From NCBI RefSeq assembly GCF_022179745.1, contig NZ_BPRD01000039.1, positions 1 to 40,662 of the forward strand: DNA of 40,662 bases, written 5' to 3'. The DNA is from Methylorubrum podarium (GTDB taxonomy: Bacteria; Pseudomonadota; Alphaproteobacteria; Rhizobiales; Beijerinckiaceae). The notes below the pieces were generated by a model. It was not told where the DNA came from and searched no databases. It saw nothing but the letters and a program-made list of their open reading frames with translations. Made by a program: the position numbers and the translations under genes. Positions 37,393-40,662 of the stretch are shown in pieces (position 1 is the first letter of the stretch; every line of letters starts with the position of its first letter).

Positions 37393-37998
37393 ATGGCCGA
37401 GCAGAAGAATCCCCTCACGACCCCCTCTCCGACCGCGGACACGCAGATCGTTCCGCCCGGGAGCCCCCATACCCATACGGAGCAGCCGTCCGGCGGCCAC
37501 GGCGGTGCCTTCCCGCCCTTCGAGAGCCACACCTTCCTCGCGCAGCTGATCTGGCTCGCGCTGGCCTTCGGCCTGCTCTACTACCTCATGTCCAAGGTCG
37601 CGCTGCCGCGCATCGAGGCGATCCTCGGCGAACGCGCCGGCCGGCTCTCGTCCGATCTGAACGAGGCCCAGCGCATGAAGACCGAGGCCGACGCCGCCGG
37701 CGCCGCCTACGAAAAGTCCCTGCGCGAGGCCCAGGCGAAGGCGCAGGCCATCGCCCAGGACACCCGCAACAGCCTCTCCGCCGAGGCCGACGCCAAGCGC
37801 AAGACGCTCGAGGCCGAGCTGAACCAGCGGCTCGCCGCCTCCGAGGCGACCCTCCGCGCCCGCACGACGGAAGCCATGGGCAACGTCCGCACGATCGCCG
37901 GCGAGACCGCCTCGGCCATCGTCGAGCGGCTGACCGGCCAGGCGCCCGATCAGGCAAGCCTGAACCGCGCCCTCGACGCGACGCCCGCCGTCCACTGA
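37393..37998 (+). CDS. atpG: ATP synthase FO subunit b' (divergent b subunit)
   Basis: This is one of the two different b-type peripheral-stalk subunits used by alphaproteobacteria. The 201-residue protein has a Pro/Thr/His-rich N-terminal segment (about 1-45), one membrane helix (about 48-66, FLAQLIWLALAFGLLYYL) and a long charged coiled coil (about 75-180). It pairs with the product of the next gene to connect FO with F1. Naming differs among genomes (atpG, atpF', atpF2). Confidence 0.93.
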   Translation: MAEQKNPLTTPSPTADTQIVPPGSPHTHTEQPSGGHGGAFPPFESHTFLAQLIWLALAFGLLYYLMSKVALPRIEAILGERAGRLSSDLNEAQRMKTEADAAGAAYEKSLREAQAKAQAIAQDTRNSLSAEADAKRKTLEAELNQRLAASEATLRARTTEAMGNVRTIAGETASAIVERLTGQAPDQASLNRALDATPAVH

Positions 37999-38003
37999 CC
38001 CGA

Positions 38004-38024
38004 GGGCCGGCCCCGTGCCGGCCC
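38004..38024 (+). terminator. Hairpin between the two b-type subunit genes
   Basis: GGGCCGGC-CCCGT-GCCGGCCC is a perfect 8-bp GC stem 5 nt after the b' stop. No T-tract follows, so it is probably a stabilising or attenuating hairpin. Confidence 0.5.
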
Positions 38025-38091
38025 CTCCCCATCCGAACCGACCCCGCTCCGGTCCGCCGGGCGTAAGGCCGACCAAGGGTTTGAGACCGAC

Positions 38092-38580
38092 ATGTTGTTG
38101 ACCGCGGAATTCTGGGTCGCCGTCGCCTTCGTGGCGTTCCTGGTCATCGTCTGGCGGGTCGGCGGCTTCTCGATGATGACCAAGGGGCTCGACAGCCGCG
38201 CCAAGCGCGTGCGCCACGAGCTCGACGAGGCCCGTCGCCTGCGCGAAGAGGCCGCAGCCGTGCTCGACGACTACAAGCGCCGCCGCGCCGAGGCCGAGCG
38301 CGAGGCCGAGGCGATCGTCGCCGGCGCCCGCGAGGATGCCGAGCGCATCGCCGCCGAGGGCCATGCCCGCCTCAACGATTTCGTCGCGCGCCGGACCAAG
38401 GCGGCCGAGGCGAAGATCGCCCAGGCCGAGGCCCAGGCCTCCGCTCAGGTTCGCGCCGCCGCCGCCGACGCCGCCGTCAAGGTGTCGGAGACCCTGCTGC
38501 GCGAGCGTCTGCAGGGCGCGGCGGCACAGGATCTCGTCCGCGCCAGCCTCGGCGATGTGAAGAGCCGTCTCCAGGCCTGA
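38092..38580 (+). CDS. atpF: ATP synthase FO subunit b
   Basis: This is the second peripheral-stalk subunit. The 162-residue protein has one N-terminal membrane helix (about 5-22, [19 protein letters not shown]) and a long heptad-rich, Ala/Glu/Arg-rich coiled coil. It contains [22 protein letters not shown] near the membrane exit, a block typical of alphaproteobacterial b. It is the last gene of the FO operon; F1 genes are elsewhere. A terminator lies 141 nt beyond. Confidence 0.95.
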   Translation: MLLTAEFWVAVAFVAFLVIVWRVGGFSMMTKGLDSRAKRVRHELDEARRLREEAAAVLDDYKRRRAEAEREAEAIVAGAREDAERIAAEGHARLNDFVARRTKAAEAKIAQAEAQASAQVRAAAADAAVKVSETLLRERLQGAAAQDLVRASLGDVKSRLQA

Positions 38581-38677
38581 CGTCTGATCCCATCGCCGCG
38601 GGGCGCCTGCCGCCTTTCGGCAAGGACGCGACGCAAATCGACAAGCCGCGACGAGGGCTAAGGCTACGGTCACCGGA

Positions 38678-38716
38678 CGGGTGGCAGGGCCGGCGAAGCA
38701 CCCGACTGGTCGGCCC
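38678..38716 (+). ncRNA. Potential pseudoknot-forming RNA element before the atp terminator
   Basis: CGGGTG (38678-38683) can pair with CACCCG (38699-38704), and GGGCCGGC (38687-38694) can pair with GTCGGCCC (38709-38716, one G-U). The two stems interleave, giving an H-type pseudoknot with loops of 3, 4 and 4 nt, which is sterically feasible. CACCCG recurs at 38722-38727 inside the terminator, so the first arm could instead disrupt the terminator. No known riboswitch class is recognised. It could also be just a structured 3' end. Confidence 0.4.
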
Positions 38717-38720
38717 CGAG

Positions 38721-38744
38721 ACACCCGGCTTTGCCGGGTGTTTT
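38721..38744 (+). terminator. Intrinsic terminator of the FO operon
   Basis: ACACCCGGC-TTT-GCCGGGTGT is a perfect 9-bp stem running into TTTT, 141 nt after the atpF stop. Confidence 0.85.
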
Positions 38745-38796
38745 CGTGTGCGGGACCGTTCGGCTGCGTTGCAGTGCCACAGCGGGGATCTACTCC

Positions 38797-38833
38797 CTTC
38801 AAAAATTTTGAAGACAGGCGAAAAATCACCTGT
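38797..38833 (+). promoter_or_regulatory. LysR-type operator of glyA
   Basis: CTTCAAAA-A-TTTTGAAG (38797-38813) is a perfect 17-bp dyad containing the LysR motif T-N11-A (38799-38811). A second dyad ACAGG-N10-CCTGT covers 38814-38833. Relative to the predicted start near 38871, the first is centred about -66 and the second about -47, the usual recognition and activation positions for LysR regulators. In M. extorquens the serine-cycle regulator QscR is known, as I recall, to bind upstream of glyA. Confidence 0.6.
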
Positions 38834-38835
38834 GC

Positions 38836-38864
38836 TTGGCCTGTCGTGCCGCGACGTGTACGAA
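38836..38864 (+). promoter_or_regulatory. Candidate glyA promoter
   Basis: TTGGCC (38836-38841), a 17-bp spacer and TACGAA (38859-38864), each 4 of 6 to consensus, lie about 80 bp before the glyA ATG. The weak boxes fit an activator-dependent promoter. Confidence 0.5.
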
Positions 38865-38944
38865 TAGTGCCTGAAAAACACCCCCGTGAACGCCGACGGG
38901 AAACGGGTGGGTTTGCCCGTAAACAACGTAAAGAGGCTACGCTC

Positions 38945-40249
38945 ATGAGCGCCGGAACTGCGTCCGACACCAACACCCTCGACACCTTCTTCTCGTCTCA
39001 TCTTGCCGAGACGGATCCCGAGATCGCCCGCGCCATCGCGCAGGAGCTCGGCCGGCAGCAGCACGAGATCGAGCTGATCGCCTCCGAGAACATCGTCTCG
39101 CGCGCCGTGCTCGAAGCGCAGGGCTCGGTGCTGACGAACAAGTACGCCGAGGGCTATCCGGGCCGGCGCTACTACGGCGGCTGCCAGTTCGTGGACATCG
39201 CCGAGGAGCTCGCCATCGACCGCGCCAAGCGGCTGTTCGGCTGCGGCTTCGCCAACGTACAGCCGAATTCCGGCTCCCAGGCGAACCAGGGCGTGTTCAT
39301 GGCCCTGATGCAGCCCGGCGACACCTTCCTCGGCCTCGACCTCGCCGCGGGCGGCCACCTCACCCACGGCGCGCCCCCGAACGTCTCGGGCAAGTGGTTC
39401 AAGCCGGTCTCCTACACCGTGCGCCGCGAGGACCAGCGCATCGACATGGAGCAGGTCGAGCGTCTCGCGCAGGAGCACAAGCCGAAGGTGATCATCGCCG
39501 GCGGCTCGGGCTACCCGCGTCACTGGGACTTCGCCAAGTTCCGTGAGATCGCCGATTCGGTCGGCGCCTTCTTCTTCGTCGACATGGCCCACTTCGCCGG
39601 CCTCGTCGCCGCGGGCCTGCACCCGTCTCCGTTCCCGCACGCCCACGTGGCCACCACGACGACCCACAAGACCCTGCGCGGTCCGCGCGGCGGCATGATC
39701 CTGACGAACGACGAGGCGCTCGCCAAGAAGTTCAACTCGGCGATCTTCCCCGGCCTCCAGGGCGGTCCGCTGATGCACGTCATCGCCGCCAAGGCGGTGG
39801 CCTTCGGCGAGGCGCTGAAGCCCGAGTTCAAGATCTACGCCAAGCAGGTCATCGACAACGCCCGGGCGCTCGCCGACACCATCATCTCGGGCGGCTACGA
39901 CATCACCTCGGGCGGCACCGACAACCACCTGATGCTGGTCGACCTGCAGAAGAAGGGCCTGACCGGCAAGGCCGCCGAGGCGGCGCTGTCGCGGGCCGAC
40001 ATCACCTGCAACAAGAACGGCGTGCCGTTCGACCCGCAGAAGCCGACGATCACCTCGGGCATCCGTCTCGGCACCCCGGCCAGCACGACCCGCGGCTTCG
40101 GCGTCGCCGAGTTCAAGCAGGTCGGCTCGATGATCGTCGAGGTGCTCGACGGCCTCGCCGAGAAGGGCGAGGGCGGCGATGCGGCGGTCGAGGCGGCGGT
40201 GAAGGAGAAGGTCCACGCCCTGACCGATCGCTTCCCGATCTACAACTAA
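38945..40249 (+). CDS. glyA: Serine hydroxymethyltransferase
   Basis: This PLP enzyme interconverts glycine plus methylene-tetrahydrofolate and serine. In serine-cycle methylotrophs it is the entry point of one-carbon units into assimilation. The 434 residues contain the PLP lysine Lys242 in [14 protein letters not shown], plus [28 protein letters not shown] and [14 protein letters not shown]. The ATG at 38945 is preceded by AGAGG. The upstream frame has no similarity. It is monocistronic: its own promoter region lies upstream and a perfect-stem terminator downstream. Confidence 0.97.
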   Translation: MSAGTASDTNTLDTFFSSHLAETDPEIARAIAQELGRQQHEIELIASENIVSRAVLEAQGSVLTNKYAEGYPGRRYYGGCQFVDIAEELAIDRAKRLFGCGFANVQPNSGSQANQGVFMALMQPGDTFLGLDLAAGGHLTHGAPPNVSGKWFKPVSYTVRREDQRIDMEQVERLAQEHKPKVIIAGGSGYPRHWDFAKFREIADSVGAFFFVDMAHFAGLVAAGLHPSPFPHAHVATTTTHKTLRGPRGGMILTNDEALAKKFNSAIFPGLQGGPLMHVIAAKAVAFGEALKPEFKIYAKQVIDNARALADTIISGGYDITSGGTDNHLMLVDLQKKGLTGKAAEAALSRADITCNKNGVPFDPQKPTITSGIRLGTPASTTRGFGVAEFKQVGSMIVEVLDGLAEKGEGGDAAVEAAVKEKVHALTDRFPIYN

Positions 40250-40288
40250 GATCGAGCGCGACTCATCCGGCCCGCGCTGCGGGCCCCA

Positions 40289-40327
40289 GGCGACCGCGGA
40301 TCCCCCGATCCGCGGTCGCCTTCGTTT
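40289..40327 (+). terminator. Terminator hairpin after glyA
   Basis: GGCGACCGCGGATC-CCCC-GATCCGCGGTCGCC is a perfect 14-bp stem followed by TTCGTTT, 40 nt past the glyA stop. The T-run is interrupted but the stem is very strong. Confidence 0.82.
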
Positions 40328-40373
40328 CGGGACGGGCGCGAAGTTAATCCATGCAAGTTTTGTCGCTCCCAGG

Positions 40374-40411
40374 TGTGTACACGTCAGTCCAACCTTGAAA
40401 TGATGTGTACA
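40374..40411 (+). promoter_or_regulatory. Candidate operator: TGTGTACA direct repeats before the Rrf2 gene
   Basis: TGTGTACA occurs at 40374-40381 and again at 40404-40411, exactly 30 bp apart, near three helical turns. The first copy lies in the palindrome GTGTACAC. It sits 28-66 bp before the start of the Rrf2-family gene, a good place for autoregulation. Confidence 0.45.
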
Positions 40412-40439
40412 GAAACAGCCTTCGCCTGAAGGTTGCGCG

Positions 40440-40662
40440 GTGCGGCTCGGGAGGGTGCTCCTGCATCTCTCGCTTCATACGGATTACGGTCTTCGTCTGC
40501 TGATGCACCTGACGTTGGTCGAGCCGGGAGCCTGGGTCGCGACTCCGGCCGTCGCCCAGCGCTTCGGCATCTCGGTGCACCACCTCCAGAAGATCGCCCA
40601 GGCGCTGGTCCGGGCCGGCGTGGTCGAGGCGCGGCAGGGCCGCTCCGGCGGCGTGCGTCTCG
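40440..40662 (+). CDS. Rrf2-family transcriptional regulator, N-terminal part (cut by window end)
   Basis: Only the first 74 codons are present. The translated start MRLGRVLLHLSLHTDYGLRL contains the Rrf2 hallmark HTDYGLRLLMHL, followed by a winged helix-turn-helix (VATPAVAQRFGISVHHLQKIAQALVRAGVVEARQGRSGGVRL). Its closest look is to NsrR/RirA-type members, which bind an Fe-S cluster through C-terminal cysteines outside the window, so the signal cannot be determined. The GTG at 40440 has GAAGG about 8 nt upstream; a GTG at 40455 is the alternative. Confidence 0.85.
   Translation, partial: MRLGRVLLHLSLHTDYGLRLLMHLTLVEPGAWVATPAVAQRFGISVHHLQKIAQALVRAGVVEARQGRSGGVRL

Noticed and set aside
38641-38744. 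Glycine, ZTP or tetrahydrofolate riboswitch in front of glyA
   Set aside because: These classes are common before glyA, but I could not find their conserved core sequences. Only an unclassified pseudoknot potential and a terminator remain.

Overview
The window is a GC-rich chromosomal segment with strong third-position GC bias. It most likely comes from a Methylobacterium/Methylorubrum-type alphaproteobacterium (Hyphomicrobiales). The evidence is a CcrM-type GANTC methylase, a single bifunctional Rsh, a Rhizobiales-type porin, BA14K and MEKHLA proteins, an FO operon (atpI-B-E-F'-F) separated from F1 genes, and glyA with a LysR-type promoter as expected for a serine-cycle methylotroph. The species call is inference from recognised proteins, not from a search.

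Layout. 1-2250: oxyR (cut by the window edge) divergent from catalase. 2292-9052: minus-strand run miaB-phoH-ybeY-corC-lnt, a common alphaproteobacterial tRNA/rRNA/envelope cluster, followed by a glycine-rich BA14K-like exported protein. 9182-12446: a plus-strand MEKHLA (PAS-like) gene, then minus-strand tsaB-rimI-plsC and an Nfu-type Fe-S scaffold. 12650-16306: rpoZ, rsh and pyrE on the plus strand. 16831-19182: a NYN-domain gene, convergent with dapA-smpB. 19378-23667: lytic transglycosylase, HD-domain hydrolase, class III adenylate cyclase. 23768-31200: six minus-strand genes (RlpA, a PHA-system protein, a proline-rich protein, the ABC-F protein Uup, porin, and a BON/OmpA-like protein). 31619-35583: ccrM, mutY, DUF721/DciA-like and a DsbA-like oxidoreductase. 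35659-38744: the FO ATP synthase operon with its promoter, internal hairpins and terminator. 38797-40327: glyA with its promoter and terminator. 40440-40662: start of an Rrf2-family regulator.

Functionally this is mostly core genome: oxidative stress defence, ribosome and tRNA quality control, envelope building, stringent response, cell-cycle methylation, energy coupling and one-carbon/serine metabolism. I found no mobile element, CRISPR array, prophage, tRNA or rRNA, and no defence or biosynthetic island. The more interesting signals are non-coding. They are a perfect T-N11-A dyad about 66 bp upstream of a predicted glyA start; a potential pseudoknot whose arm can also pair with the atp terminator; a minus-facing terminator in front of ccrM with no gene to terminate; strong hairpins after atpE and atpF'; several palindromic intergenic repeats; and a 30-bp-phased TGTGTACA pair before the Rrf2 gene.
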